Source: Himantopus leucocephalus | Taxonomy: Eukaryota > Chordata > Aves > Charadriiformes > Recurvirostridae | Reading direction: 5' to 3' | NCBI GenBank assembly: GCA_003993805.1 | Contig: RSEF01000001.1 | Span: 205,632,098-205,696,097, forward strand | Length of the DNA stretch: 64,000 nt | In this document: one piece after another, positions 39,801-49,368 of the stretch | How the letters are laid out: each line of letters opens with the position of its first letter | How positions within the stretch are numbered: position 1 is the stretch's first letter | Made by a program: the position numbers and the translations under genes | The notes under the pieces: generated by a model | The model's input: the letters and a program-made list of their open reading frames with translations, nothing else | The model's database searches: none | What the model was told of the DNA's origin: nothing

Positions 39801-42800
39801 TCTGTGTTGCTGCCGTTAGCGGCCGTCGGCGGTGTTAACCACTGTGTTTCAATGGCAGGGGGTGAAGAGGAAAGCGGTGTCAGAATACCAATCTCACGAT
39901 GACAGCTCTGAAAACTCAGAGTGTAGTTTTCCATTCAAATACACGTATGGTGTAAATGCATGGAAGCACTGGGTAAAGTCTCGGTATTTAGATGAAGAGC
40001 TTCCAGAATTAGAGGAACTGAAATCAAGTAAGTATTTCCAAAAATCTGGCATCCAGATTTTATTTGGTAGGGAGAATTGCTGCACTCATCTGATTTTCAG
40101 CTGGAATTTTTAATAGAAGTTTTTACGTGTCCCTAATGTTCCCGTAATGACTGGGGTTATTTTACTGCATAGTTGCCAAACTCTTTTTTTCCTAGTTTTC
40201 CCTACTTGGTTCAAAATGCTGGGTCTCACGGTTCTCATGCAAGCCAGGACAGCACCTTCCTGGCTCTTCCGACTTTCTGTGACCATTTTGATTTTTTTGT
40301 TTGCATCTTGATTTTCCTCATATTCTAACTCGCCTTGGAGTTCACACCTTTTCTGGACTTCTAAATTGCCAGGGAGGGAGGGGCATCCTCCTCTTTGTCC
40401 TGGAAAGAGATCTTCATCTGAGGCTGGCATTACCTGGCTGTGGAGCTCTGACAGGAGGTGGCCTTCACTCCTGTGGAGCCTCGCTGCTCTTTCTGCAATG
40501 CTCCTCTGTGTGTACATTTGTACTGTGAGGGAAAAGGGGAATTGCTACTACTTCTGCTGTTCTTCAGCTCCCACATGCGTCTTAGCACCCTTGTGTTATG
40601 CCGTCGGATCTTTGGGAACTGCCGTTTCCCCTGAACGTCTCCCTCTACAGCACTGTCTTTACTTCAACATCTTGGGCCACTTCTGTGTCATCCGCAGCTG
40701 TGCATGACAGTGGGTGATACCGCATTTGGTTAACTAGACTTTGCTCTGGTAGCCTTGTTTATTTTAATACAGAACTAACATTTGAACTACTTGGTACATT
40801 TAGATTCGTTCATTGGTTAGTGGAGAGGATATCAAGCCAGTTCCCCGCTTTCCACTCCAAAAATACCCCAACCCATCCTCACAATGTAATAATTCTGTTG
40901 TATAATGTAGCATTTTTTCTCTATTTTACAGCAAAGTCTGTGAAATTAAAGGAAGATCTATTATCACATACTTCAGCTGAGTTAAACTATGGGTTGACAC
41001 ATTTTGTCAATGAAATTCGAAGGCCAAATGGAGAGAACTATGCACCTGACAGCATCTATTATCTGTGTCTTGGGATTCAGGAGGTTAGTAGAGGCTGTAG
41101 CGATGAGAAGCGGAGCTGCTGATTTGACCGTAACCCATTTCAGTGGAAGAATGGAGATAATGTGGATTTATTGGCTAGGAGCTAGTCTTAATATAATGGC
41201 TATGATCTGGAACACAGAGAGGCTGCTGGGTAAATCACGTAGAAAGCTGTCTGTATAGAAAATGAGTTTGCAGACCCATCCTGAAAACTCAAATGTAAAC
41301 CAGTATATTGTAATAATTCTAAGCTTCTTGCTGCGTTAAAGCAAGGAATTTGCAGTCTAAAATGGCATAGTTTTTCCAAATGCTGTGCTTCATTTTGTTT
41401 GCTAAAGATGGCTTAATGTAAAAACAGAATGAAACAAGACATGATCTGTAAATGTTTTGCTAATTCAGTTACTTAGCATATAGTGGAAACAAACTATTTA
41501 AAGAGTCGTTTTGGGAGAGTATAATTTACTGAATATTGCAGACTGTGGACAGTCAGGCTTTTTTTGTAGAGTGCAGGAATCTCTGCTATGTTGGCTGTCT
41601 TACACACACCCCCTGCCCCTGAATTGTAATTACATTGTATTTCACAGATAAAGGGAGTCAGTTTCAATGTATCGTATGTGAAGACAACAACATACCACTA
41701 GATAATTAGAAAATCTATTCCACAGCTTATTTTTTAAGCAGAGGATGTCTTAATTTTTGGTACATAAAGCAAAACATGGATAAAATAAGCAGTGTTCAGA
41801 GCTGAGAACACAGAAAATGTCATTCAAGTTACAAGCAATAAAAAATGCATATGATGTGGAAAGCAAGCTGTTCACAGGCTTTGCAATCCTGCTGAAACTG
41901 TTTCATACTTAAGGCAGAGGACTTGAATCAAATAACAAATTTTTTAATCAAAATCTTTTTAAGATAAACAGTACCTCCGCTAATGTTTCTGTATTGCAAG
42001 TGCGCAAAATTAAGGAGTTAGTTGATGTCTTTACCTCATGGTTGAATTTTGAGAAGCGAGCATTCGTTGTTCGGCATTCTAGTCAATATTGCTACAAGGC
42101 ATGTTTCAAACTCAGCTAGCTTTCTGCTTCCGCGCTTGCATGATCTGCTGTCTCTCTGTATCTTTCTGTTGAATTGAAAATACTCATATTAAGCTTATAA
42201 ACAATACACAGAGTGAGGTATGTGTTTAAAAAATGGAACCCAACTAATACTTTTTCTTCACCTTTCTCTTTGTGCCTTTCACACTGTCTATTTTGTCTAC
42301 TGTGAAAGCTAGCTACGTGTAAAACATTTGGGGTTTTTTTTAGCTCATCAGAACTAAAGTTTGTGTGGTACAACACAATTATCACGAGACCTAATGCACA
42401 TACACAACACTGGAACATTAGAGGTCATTTTCCTGTAATTATTGGTTATACTTAGTGTCCAGTATTTAATTCAGGTGATGTTAACAGCCCCATTTCATTG
42501 GCCCCCATGTGCCACTGCTGCTCAGGCTGGTAGGAAGATGCGCCCTGTTCTGAGCAGTTGGCATTTCACAAAGGCAGACAGCAAGTGAGGGACAGAAGAA
42601 ACGTGTAAGCGTGTGAGCTGTCAGGGGTTGCAGCCAACATCTGTGTGCTAATGGCAACTTGTGTGTATATGGGTATGTGTTACCCTTCTGAAGAAACAGG
42701 TTTAAACAAGTTAGTGGTACACTAAGTGCAACGTGATTGTCGCAATGTGCAACAAAACTCCGTGGCCTTCTAGTATTTTCTTAGTCCTTCTTTCTGACAA

Positions 42801-45800
42801 CTCTGATGTGGGTACTCCTGAAAGAGAATAAATTGTCTGCTACTGCATAAAAGGTATTGGCGCTGTTTAACTCAGAAGGGGCTCAGAGGAGATTAAACGA
42901 TGCCATTTAAGGATAAAGTTGTGCCAAAGATCATAAATATTTTGCTAACTTAGAGTAAGTTTCTCTTCAAAGGAAAAGAATGTGAAAGCCGTAGGTTAGA
43001 AAAAGAGCACTTTCCCCCTCCCAGAATTACTGCACTCGCTGTGGATAAGTACAGGCTCAGGTTGGAGCTTTTCCTCATGGGCGTAATACGGTTTGAGCAC
43101 AGGGGAAGTGCTCAGCAGTCTTCAAGTCTTAAGTTGTTTTTTTGACTTTGGAAAATAACTGTTTTTCTTAAAGGAAGCACTTGGAAAATCTGTTACAGCA
43201 GACTGGTCTCTGAGTCAAATGGTACATTTTCTCAGTTCAGGTTCATTTGCAGCTGAAATTGTTCTGCTTCCAGCCAGAAATGGTTCAGTAATGGTTTTGA
43301 TAACTCTAAAGTACTGATCCTGAAAAATACTTAAAAGTAAAGGTTGTTGCATGGTCAGGTGGGCATCTAGTGGAGAGGGTCCATCTAGAAGAAGGTGTTA
43401 GCCTGCTATGCTCCCCTGCTGCATCATGGCCTTCGTTCTTTGTCCCAGTACAGATCAGGGGGTTTTGAGGTTTTCTTTTTGGGGTTTTTTTGCACGTGTA
43501 ATAATAGTGTTGTTTGGGCAAAATTCAGGCTGCTGGAGCTTGGCAGATGTTTGTCTGAAGGTGCTGCGGGCAGTGATTCAGCCTGTTCTCCACTGTGGGA
43601 CTGAGGCATGTCCAGCGCCCTCCTGTTCACTGCGGTTTTGGTAGAGCACAGCTCAGGTGGAAAGTGCTTATGCCAATCCTGCCCCCTCCAGAGTTTGTAG
43701 AGTGGCAGAGCACAGCATTATGGTGTGGAAATGAAGGTTTGCGGATGCATGTTGCGTGTTGTGGGTATCATTCTTCTGTGGACCCTGTAGTGCTAATGGT
43801 CTGGGGCGCTTCACGGGTTTCTTTCTACTGGGGGTGCCAGGGTTTCACCAAACGCTTATTCTGAACCAGAAACAAATATTTTTAGTTGAGTTCTCACAGG
43901 TTTGGGTGGGAATTAGTTTTGAACCAGTTTTCAGTCTCATTTCAGTTTCATCACGAGTGTTCAGTGTGAGTGTTTGATGCAAGCCAGAGAAAAAGAAAAC
44001 TCATGGAGGAAAAAATGTGCCAGAGAACAGAGGGACAAACCCCATGAAGCTTATAGTAAGCTGTATTGCCTGGTTTAGAATTGCTTTGTAAAATCAAAAC
44101 TGATATATGTAGAAACAAGCACATTTTGGGGAATATTGTGCTTTGAAGAATTAGTTAAACATTGTATGAAATAGTTATCTAAATGAAGATGTTATGTTGG
44201 AGGCTTCTAGGAATTTTATTCATTCATTTTTCTGTATTACAAAACTAACTGCAAAGAGGAGGAAGTCAAGATGTGCCGAACCACCAAGTATAAATGAGTG
44301 CAGTGGTTAGTGTTATTTCAAGTATGTGGACAGAAATAGATGCCATTTCCAGAAGTGAATACTTTTTTTTTGTTTGTCACTTTTATTGTATTCAGTAACA
44401 ACAGGCTTGTTCACGCAAAGATAGCACTGAAGTGGAAAATTTAAGAAGCCAATCCTCCGTTTCCTAGAAACATCTCCAGAGAGGATAATGTCAGATACTA
44501 GTATAGCCCTCAGACATTAATTCTTGGTAAAGGTTCAAAAAAGTTCCTGTCTGTAAGGTCAAGAGGGTTAAGATAATTAGATCGCAGAATAGGCAGGCGC
44601 CTTGCAGCATTCTGTCATTTTTCTTTCACTGCTGCACATCATTACTGCAAATATATGGGGTGGGTTTTTTTTTTTTGCTCCCACTTCTGTGTTGAAGATG
44701 CTTTTGTCAGTGTCCAGAGTTCACATGTAAAATGGCACGTTCCTGCTAAATGTTTTTTTTCTTTGAAGACCTAGGTGGAGGAAAAGATAAATCAGTTTTG
44801 GGGTTTTTATTTTTAAATGACTCCCCATTCACTGATAAAATGTTGCACACAAGAAATTTTAGAGAAAAATGTTAGAGTTGTAATTAATCTATGATTCATA
44901 TCCAGTTAGAAGGTTACAACATACATTATATTGGAGGTAACTTTTAACTGCTAAATATTGAAAAAGTGTCATTGCTTTATTTTTAGATACTGGGGTTGGT
45001 TTTTTTTCATAAAAGCACAAGCATTGTACTGAAAAAGAACCCTATAGCACAGGATTTGTTCTAATCTGGAATTGTAAATATTGTCCGTCTCTCTCTTTTC
45101 TGTAGTATTTATATGGAAGTAATCGAAAAGACAACATATTTATTGATCCAATCTACCAGACGTTTGAACAGGAATTAAATAAAATCCTTAGAAGTTGGCA
45201 ACCAAGCATACTTCCAGATGGTAAATTTCTTTTTGGTCATGTATGTTTTTGTCTCGTAATAGTTCAGTATTCTTAAGCGTGTAGATATGTACAAACATTT
45301 TATGCGTTGCAATAGTAATTGATTAAAAATCAAAGATCTCATCTAAAAGCTCAGTTAAGACTGTGCCTGTTCTTATTGTATTGTTTCTTGGTAATCCATG
45401 CTGCAAGAGTTGCTTTTGCCACCGCCTGTTAATCTTAAATTGACTGTCCATTTTTAGTAGGGATGGTGAGAATAAGCAGCTGCTCTTCGACCTGTACTTT
45501 TTACCTGAGCTGAATTTATTTTTTGCCCATTTTTTTGTCCCAGATGGGAAGCAGGCAGGCACAGAGCTATGTGTTTTAGTCTTTCTCAGCTGAATTGGGA
45601 GGACTCTCTGCTATGGGCCTTCTGCTCAGGAGGTTCGTCAGTTCATGGAGAAACAAGAATTTTCCCCAGCAGATCAGTGTTAGTGCTGAAATGCAGAATA
45701 CGCTGTTCTTCCATCTTTCTCACAATCCTCTCTTGAGTGAGGGCTTGTCCTTACCAGCCCCTTTCCCCTCTCTTCTTGGTACTGGCTTTGCTCTGTATTG

Positions 45801-48800
45801 CTCTGGAGAGCCTCTGTATAGGGCCCTCCCTATACCCTGATATGGTCCAGGAGTGCTTTCCAAGTGAGGTATCCATGAGCAATAAGAAAGAAGGTGGTAT
45901 AGCTACTTGGAGGCCTTGCCTGAGCAGAAGAAAATGAACTCAAAAATATGCTTTTTATGATGGGATTAATATTAGCCCCTTGAACATTTGTTTTTCTGTA
46001 ATAACATGAGGGAGCCGCATGTAAGCAACATTGTTGTAATTAAACAGAAATGTGTTCTGTGTGAAATTGCCTATATTGATACTTCCCATTGACTGTCTCT
46101 TCCTGAAACAGTGAGTGTCTGTGTCTTTAAGAGGTGGTTTTGGGGGTATGGACATATAATTAAATAGGCTTATTAGAGGCTTCTGTCATGAGCATTTGAA
46201 TTTTACGGTAAACAGAAGCTTGATTCTTTTGCATCTGGACAGTTTATGGGCTAATCCATTGTATTTTCTCTAATATTCTTTTTTTGAAGGATCAATATTC
46301 TCTCGAGTTGAAGAAGATTACCTTTGGAGGATTAAACAGCTAGGATCACATTCACCGGTTGCTCTTCTGAATACTCTGTTCTACTTTAACACTAAATATT
46401 TTGGCCTGAAAACAGTGGAGCAACACCTAAGACTTTCTTTTGGCACTGTTTTCAGACAGTGGAAAAAAAATCCTCTAACAATGGAAAGCAAAGCTTGTCT
46501 TCGGTATCAAGTGTCTTCCCTGTGCAGAGCTGATAGTGAAGGTACAATGGCAGTTCTAAAATAAGTATTGCAGGAGCATCCACGCTGCGCTCCTCTGAGG
46601 GACATGTGGGCACCTTGCCAGGAGCCAGAGGTCTGCCTTTGCGTAAAGTTTAGCAGCTCTCGGCTCCTGGATCTTTAATCGGAGTGTGTGGTCCATGGAG
46701 ACCACAGGGTCTCTGCATTAAATGATCCCTTTGAGCCCACTGGTCTCCACACTAAATGCTGCGACTTTGTTGCGGCTGTAGGTTGCGTTTCCACTTTGCA
46801 GAGATGCGTAGCTGCGGTGACTGCATTGGTGGGCTGCCCACACTGGGGTGCTTACTGAAAAATGTAAAATAACTTCAAATTATGGCTTAGATGTTGTTGG
46901 TTTTCTTCTTAAAGATAAAATTACTACTGGAAAAAGGAAACATGAAGATGATGAACCAGTATTTGAACAAATTGAAAACACCTCTGATCCAGCTAGATGC
47001 CCTGTGAAAATGTTTGAGTGCTATCTGTCTAAAAGGTAAGCATGACACGGGGAAATACAGAAGTGGTCTAGAGTAGACCAGGTACACAAGGGAAATGTTC
47101 TGATGCGACATGAAATACGCTCAAGCAAAGGCAATGGATTGAGATCTTCTGAAAAATCGCTAAATGAAAGCATTGAAATCTCCAGTTCTGTATCTGGACA
47201 AGACGTGCAGAAAGTATGGGAGCAGCAGAGTACTTCAATGTTAATTGTTAAGGACTCCATCTGGGAATGACAGCGTGATTCAGTTTTCTTACCAGGAAAC
47301 AACCAAGTATCTCTCTGGAGAATTACCAGCAAGGGATCTGGTAGGTTTTGCTGCTGAGGGTTTAATTTGTGAGGTCCCTGTCTCTTCAGTAAGAATTGGA
47401 TTGAGACAATGGATTTACTTAATGTTAAGTTAGCATGTTTAAAATTACTTAGTAGAAAAAAATACTACTGACAGTAACCAGCATTTAGAAATAGCTTCTT
47501 TCCTTCAAATCTGCACAGAAAGTAATACAGTAAAAAGAAAAGCTTGGGCAGCTCTTCTTATACCCAGCCCCCCCCAGCCCAAAACCAAACCAAACCAAAA
47601 AAAAAAACGAACAAAAAAACAATTTAGCAGCATTTCAGTGTTTGGGAAGTGTTTGAAAACAGGATTTAAGTGATACCAAAGAAATAAAACCACATTGTAT
47701 ATGCAACACAATAAATCAAATGAAGTATGAGACCAAACGTGTTAGGAAACATCTTATTCTTAAAAGTGAAGAAAGAGCTTATGCACAGTGTAGGCAGAAG
47801 AGCAAATACGTGATGTTATAGAGAGGAACACATAAAAAGTAACTTGTGGTCTGTTAACGCAAGCACCTAGTTTTCATAAACTCAGTTAATTCTGATTGTT
47901 GAGGGGGAGGGTTTGCCTTCACACTATCCACTCTCATGGTTTGGAGAGGGTATATTGTTAAAAGTTGAAGCTGGATTTTTGAACTGACTTACACAGCCAG
48001 TAGAGGGGAGAGAACAAATAATTTCTTTAGAAACATCTCAACTTTTGGGGAAAAGCGTGCACTTAAACCCATCGTTTATGGTGTGGTTTCCAGNACATGC
48101 ACCTCATGTCTTTGATGAAATAATTTTAATAAAATATTTAACACTTCAAAAGCTATTGTAAAGTTTAAGGTAATGCCAGCTGTTTGAAATAGACTTGGCA
48201 ATCAGTGGACAGTTGCAGCTGAAATTTCAGGTTCCTCTCATTCACAGCTATGAGCGCTGTATCATTTCGTGTTCCTATAAAAATACTGGCTTGTCAAAAC
48301 AGTAGGAAGGGGGTTAAAATATTTAAATTATTAGAATATTTTAAATTATCGTATTTTGGCTTCTTATCTGACTCTTACTCTGATTTATGTGAGAGTAGAA
48401 CAAGCCAACATTCACCCCAGCAGGTGGAGAGCAACACCTGAAACTTTATCAGCTAGTTTGGGAAGACCAGCTGGTAAAAAATTTTATTTTTACCAAACAA
48501 ACATGAAATGCAGTTGACCTCTGAAGTCTGCAGTATTTATGATGGAGGGAGCATGAGTGAGCACTTGTACATGCAGAATTGGATATTACTTTCTGAAACT
48601 TGCCTAAATGGACAAAATGCTAGAATTTCCTTGAGGGGTCGTACTATAGTGGCTTAGAGGATATGTCTGAGCTGGATCAAGCACGTATACAAACTCCAAA
48701 GTATAGCAGGTCTGGAATTAAAGGATTTTAAGATTTATAGTGACCAACGCTTTAAGTAAAATAGGAGGAGGAATTTCAGCTGCTTGTATTTCTGTGCATC

Positions 48801-49368
48801 TCTCAGAACTACAGTCCTTGACTTTCACGGCAACCCCAGGCTCTATAGCTGCATCAGGCTCTGGTGCAAGCAATTACTGATGTCAATGTTGGGCCTCTTT
48901 GCAAATATGTTGATCAGGGGTTCCTAAATAGATAAAAAGTACTTTCTGGTTTAGCAAGTCCTGGAGCTGGAAGAGTCTGTGGTCTCCCGTATGCTTGCTC
49001 AGTCTGCTGTTGGCTGCTCTGAGGATGCAGGACTGGCTGGCTTGGGCCGGTAATCTTCTTGTAACTCACCTAAGTATGGTTAGAGTGTTGTTTACAGAGG
49101 ACGTCAGAAGTGCTAAGGTACTGTTTTGTCCTGTGAGGCTGTTCTTCTGACTCCCTGTGTTTTCCCCCTTTGTAGCCCACAGAATCTGAATCAGAGGACG
49201 GACATGTTCTATCTGCAACCAGAGTGCTCTGTCTCCGCAGAGAGTCCCATCTGGTACACTGCCACTTCACTGGACCGCAACACTTTGGAAAATATGCTCG
49301 TACGGGTTCTTTTAGTAAAAGATATTTATGACAAAGACAATTATGAACTGGATGAAGACATAGATTAA
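6657..49368 (+). CDS. ZMYM4: ZMYM4, 3' part (16 exons, 5' end outside window)
   Basis: Nuclear MYM-type zinc finger protein. The coding exons are 6657-6807, 7585-7700, 13284-13400, 13976-14126, 25253-25425, 31322-31487, 32405-32439, 34210-34339, 36121-36228, 38353-38447, 39859-40027, 40932-41083, 45106-45220, 46290-46541, 46915-47035 and 49176-49368. Joined, they give 747 codons plus TAA with no internal stop and matching phases at every junction. Residues 1-291 hold six MYM fingers (paired CxxC and CxxxC motifs). Residues 292-414 are a linker. Residues 415-747 are the DUF3504 domain shared by ZMYM2, ZMYM3, ZMYM4 and QRICH1. The match to ZMYM4 rather than its paralogues rests on remembered family sequence (for example [16 protein letters not shown] and the terminal NYELDEDID). 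Human ZMYM4 is about 1550 residues, so roughly the C-terminal half is here. One linker exon is missing, probably in the gap at 34439-34538. Family members bind SUMO and corepressor complexes; the specific role of ZMYM4 is less well defined. Confidence 0.95.
7585..7700 (+). CDS. ZMYM4: ZMYM4 exon: second MYM finger
   Basis: The acceptor is cttttag ending at 7584 and the donor is gttagc at 7701. It completes an AGT Ser codon and then reads [17 protein letters not shown], ending in [11 protein letters not shown], a full MYM finger (CxxC then CxxxC). The end phase is 0. The upstream open frame through the intron and the extension past 7700 are chance readthrough. Confidence 0.94.
7701..13283 (+). 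other. ZMYM4 intron, 5.6 kb
   Basis: Ordinary AT-rich intron. It contains short GT/CA runs near 9990-10010 and 10684-10712, a single N at 11434 inside a short direct repeat of 17 bases, and a 10-bp perfect stem with a 3-base loop at 10857-10879. No exon, RNA gene or recognisable transposon was seen. Confidence 0.6.
13284..13400 (+). CDS. ZMYM4: ZMYM4 exon: spacer and start of third MYM finger
   Basis: The acceptor is tttttcag ending at 13283 and the donor is gtaagg at 13401; the exon is 39 codons in phase 0/0. A Ser/Gln-rich spacer ([12 protein letters not shown]) is followed by [15 protein letters not shown] and LEWE. This is the first cysteine half of a finger that continues in the next exon, so the finger is split by an intron at a Glu/Asn boundary. 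Confidence 0.94.
13976..14126 (+). CDS. ZMYM4: ZMYM4 exon: end of third and most of fourth MYM finger
   Basis: The acceptor is catttag ending at 13975 and the donor is gtatgt at 14127; phase is 0 at the start and 1 at the end. [20 protein letters not shown] completes finger three. [18 protein letters not shown] and PFCSE begin finger four, whose last cysteines lie in the exon 11 kb downstream. The split falls inside the Gly codon after FCSE. Confidence 0.94.
15498..15756. repeat. Direct duplication around a single N (129 + 129 bases)
   Basis: Copy one is 15498-15626, N is at 15627 and copy two is 15628-15756. The copies differ at two places (15542/15672 g/a and 15585/15715 a/g). A single N exactly at the junction points to two overlapping contig ends that were not merged, rather than a genomic tandem repeat. 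Confidence 0.9.
19203..20112 (-). mobile_element. CR1 LINE with decayed reverse transcriptase end
   Basis: The 3' tail is at 19203-19266, followed by a 100-N gap. From 19367 to about 20112 the minus strand encodes the C-terminal part of the CR1 reverse transcriptase. Recognisable blocks are [55 protein letters not shown] and LWGPQ. The catalytic FADD reads FADA, and the Gln expected before GSVLGP is a TAG stop, so it is dead. It is truncated at about 20112. CR1 copies usually have several hundred bases where the gap sits. Confidence 0.93.
19267..19366. other. Assembly gap (100 N) inside CR1
   Basis: Exactly 100 N, between the CR1 tail and the reverse-transcriptase end. The true missing length is probably several hundred bases, judged from the usual CR1 structure. 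Confidence 0.95.
21066..21324. repeat. Direct duplication around a single N (134 + 124 bases)
   Basis: Copy one is 21066-21199, N is at 21200 and copy two is 21201-21324. Copy two lacks about 10 bases in a ggcagcagaagg-type repeat and has several substitutions. It has the same likely assembly origin as the other single-N duplications. The open frame through both copies is not coding. Confidence 0.88.
23053..23073. repeat. Poly-A run (21)
   Basis: A run of 21 A in the intron at 14127-25252. No transposon body was recognised on its 5' side. Confidence 0.8.
25253..25425 (+). CDS. ZMYM4: ZMYM4 exon: end of fourth and fifth MYM finger, GC donor
   Basis: The acceptor is tttccag ending at 25252. 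The exon completes Gly, then reads [25 protein letters not shown] and [16 protein letters not shown]. The exon must end at AAG (25425) for the protein to continue AARCDCC in the next exon. The following intron therefore begins GCAAGT, a non-canonical GC donor in the strong context AAG/GCAAGT. The alternative GT four bases downstream (25430) would put a stop five codons into the next exon. Confidence 0.92.
27123..27351. repeat. Direct duplication around a single N (113 + 115 bases)
   Basis: Copy one is 27123-27235, N is at 27236 and copy two is 27237-27351. The copies differ by one substitution and two extra T in a T run. Likely an unmerged contig overlap. Confidence 0.9.
27794..27807 (+). promoter_or_regulatory. 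CTCF-like motif
   Basis: ccagaaggtggcag agrees with the CTCF core (CCASYAGRKGGCRS) at all but one position. It was found by eye, so chance occurrence is possible. Confidence 0.3.
31322..31487 (+). CDS. ZMYM4: ZMYM4 exon: sixth MYM finger
   Basis: The acceptor is gcattaag ending at 31321, with a weak pyrimidine tract interrupted by purines; the donor is gtatgt at 31488. Phase is 0 at the start and 1 at the end. It encodes [20 protein letters not shown], then [18 protein letters not shown] and GPENLHY. CxxC followed by FCxxxC closes the last MYM finger of the array. Confidence 0.94.
32405..32439 (+). CDS. ZMYM4: ZMYM4 35-bp micro-exon
   Basis: The acceptor is tttttag ending at 32404 and the donor is gtaagt at 32440. 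Only 35 bases long, it completes Asp and encodes [11 protein letters not shown]. It enters in phase 1 and leaves in phase 0, so skipping it shifts the frame; joining the flanking exons directly gives TAA after ten codons. It matches the human ZMYM4 segment QGCQTSRTKMT as I recall it. Confidence 0.9.
33665..33678 (+). promoter_or_regulatory. CTCF-like motif
   Basis: ccagcagggggagc matches the CTCF core at 13 of 14 positions, with A in place of the C after the G run. It lies in an otherwise AT-rich intron. Confidence 0.3.
34210..34339 (+). CDS. ZMYM4: ZMYM4 exon: linker after fingers
   Basis: The acceptor is tctgtag ending at 34209 and the donor is gtaact at 34340; phase is 0 at the start and 1 at the end. 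It encodes [20 protein letters not shown], then [18 protein letters not shown] and KSCQT. This is a Pro-rich linker with a few cysteines but no finger spacing. The next coding exon found here is at 36121. The expected intervening exon is absent from the readable sequence. Confidence 0.92.
34340..36120 (+). other. Intron interval with a missing ZMYM4 linker exon and gap
   Basis: As I recall it, mammalian ZMYM4 has a long Val/Pro-repeat stretch plus an acidic stretch between KSCQT and the conserved VIIE/VIVE segment. I read 34340-34438 and 34539-36120 in all frames and found no Val-Pro repeat coding. The 100-N gap at 34439-34538 is therefore the likeliest place for it. The flanking exons are both phase 1, so the transcript stays open with or without the exon. 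A long pyrimidine tract (36088-36115) precedes the next acceptor. Confidence 0.6.
34439..34538. other. Assembly gap (100 N), probable site of a lost exon
   Basis: Exactly 100 N, flanked by T runs on both sides. It sits in the intron where a ZMYM4 linker exon is expected. Confidence 0.95.
36121..36228 (+). CDS. ZMYM4: ZMYM4 exon: acidic linker
   Basis: The acceptor is a very T-rich tract ending caacag at 36120 and the donor is gtattt at 36229; phase is 1 at both ends. It encodes [20 protein letters not shown] and then [14 protein letters not shown], a conserved acidic segment just before the C-terminal domain. The first two bases need one base from the missing exon, or from the exon ending at 34339, which would give Gly. 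Confidence 0.92.
37981..38225 (-). mobile_element. CR1 LINE 3' fragment
   Basis: It opens catagaatcatagaatagtt and continues through ggtcatctagtccaaccctc, gatggggcatccaccacctc and tctgggcaacccgggccagt, ending in the region complementary to the CR1 3' UTR. It lies 128 bases upstream of the exon at 38353. Open frames on both strands here are repeat-derived. Confidence 0.9.
38353..38447 (+). CDS. ZMYM4: ZMYM4 exon: acidic linker and basic end
   Basis: The acceptor is gtattttcag ending at 38352 and the donor is gtaatt at 38448; phase is 1 at the start and 0 at the end. It encodes [20 protein letters not shown], then [11 protein letters not shown]. The basic end joins GVKRKAV in the next exon, forming a probable nuclear localisation signal built across the splice junction. 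Confidence 0.94.
38580..39005. repeat. Direct duplication around a single N (216 + 209 bases)
   Basis: Copy one is 38580-38795, N is at 38796 and copy two is 38797-39005. Copy two lacks 7 bases near tcctgtgtctattg and has a few substitutions. It lies in the intron after the exon at 38353-38447, so the gene model is unaffected. Confidence 0.9.
39859..40027 (+). CDS. ZMYM4: ZMYM4 exon: start of DUF3504 domain
   Basis: The acceptor is aatggcag ending at 39858 and the donor is gtaagt at 40028; phase is 0 at the start and 1 at the end. It encodes [38 protein letters not shown] and a Leu/Glu-rich end ([10 protein letters not shown]). The [14 protein letters not shown] block is the signature opening of the ZMYM2/3/4 C-terminal domain. 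A GC-rich stretch (about 39800-39835) precedes the acceptor. Confidence 0.95.
40932..41083 (+). CDS. ZMYM4: ZMYM4 exon: DUF3504 domain
   Basis: The acceptor is attttacag ending at 40931 and the donor is gttagt at 41084; phase is 1 at the start and 0 at the end. It encodes [20 protein letters not shown], then [17 protein letters not shown] and YYLCLGIQE. In the ancestral Crypton recombinase this corresponds to the N-terminal DNA-binding half. Confidence 0.95.
41084..45105 (+). other. ZMYM4 intron, 4.0 kb
   Basis: Nothing beyond intronic sequence was identified. A GC-richer stretch at about 43390-43860 carries overlapping open frames on both strands, but with no recognisable domain and no good splice sites bounding them. 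Confidence 0.5.
45106..45220 (+). CDS. ZMYM4: ZMYM4 exon: DUF3504 domain
   Basis: The acceptor is ttctgtag ending at 45105 and the donor is gtaaat at 45221; phase is 0 at the start and 1 at the end. It encodes [20 protein letters not shown], then [16 protein letters not shown]. It is strongly conserved with vertebrate ZMYM4 as far as I recall. Confidence 0.95.
46290..46541 (+). CDS. ZMYM4: ZMYM4 exon: recombinase-like core of DUF3504
   Basis: The acceptor is tttttgaag ending at 46289 and the donor is gtacaa at 46542; phase is 1 at both ends. This is the longest exon here, at 252 bases. It encodes [20 protein letters not shown], then [36 protein letters not shown] and [16 protein letters not shown] sits where active tyrosine recombinases carry the first catalytic arginine (G-L-R), here lysine, in line with a domain that no longer cuts DNA. 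Confidence 0.95.
46915..47035 (+). CDS. ZMYM4: ZMYM4 exon: charged insert in C-terminal domain
   Basis: The acceptor is ttcttaaag ending at 46914 and the donor is gtaagc at 47036; phase is 1 at the start and 2 at the end. It encodes [20 protein letters not shown], then [12 protein letters not shown]. The KRKHEDDE block is a basic-then-acidic surface insert. The last two bases (AG) join C in the final exon to give Ser. Confidence 0.95.
49176..49368 (+). CDS. ZMYM4: ZMYM4 last coding exon with stop
   Basis: The acceptor is cctttgtag ending at 49175. It completes Ser, then reads [20 protein letters not shown], followed by [37 protein letters not shown] and TAA at 49366-49368. [14 protein letters not shown] is a conserved ZMYM C-terminal signature. 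The 3' UTR continues directly in the same exon. Confidence 0.96.

Larger units (their letters stand above)
45221..49175 (+). other. ZMYM4 3' introns (1069, 373 and 2140 bases)
   Basis: Introns 45221-46289, 46542-46914 and 47036-49175. The 373-base intron is GC-richer than its neighbours. The last intron has a C/A-rich low-complexity tract at 47570-47622 and a single N at 48094. No other features were seen. Confidence 0.55.

Noticed and set aside
40110..40517. 135-codon minus-strand frame and overlapping plus-strand frames in the intron after 40027
   Set aside because: They sit wholly in an intron defined by matched exon phases; no family resemblance.
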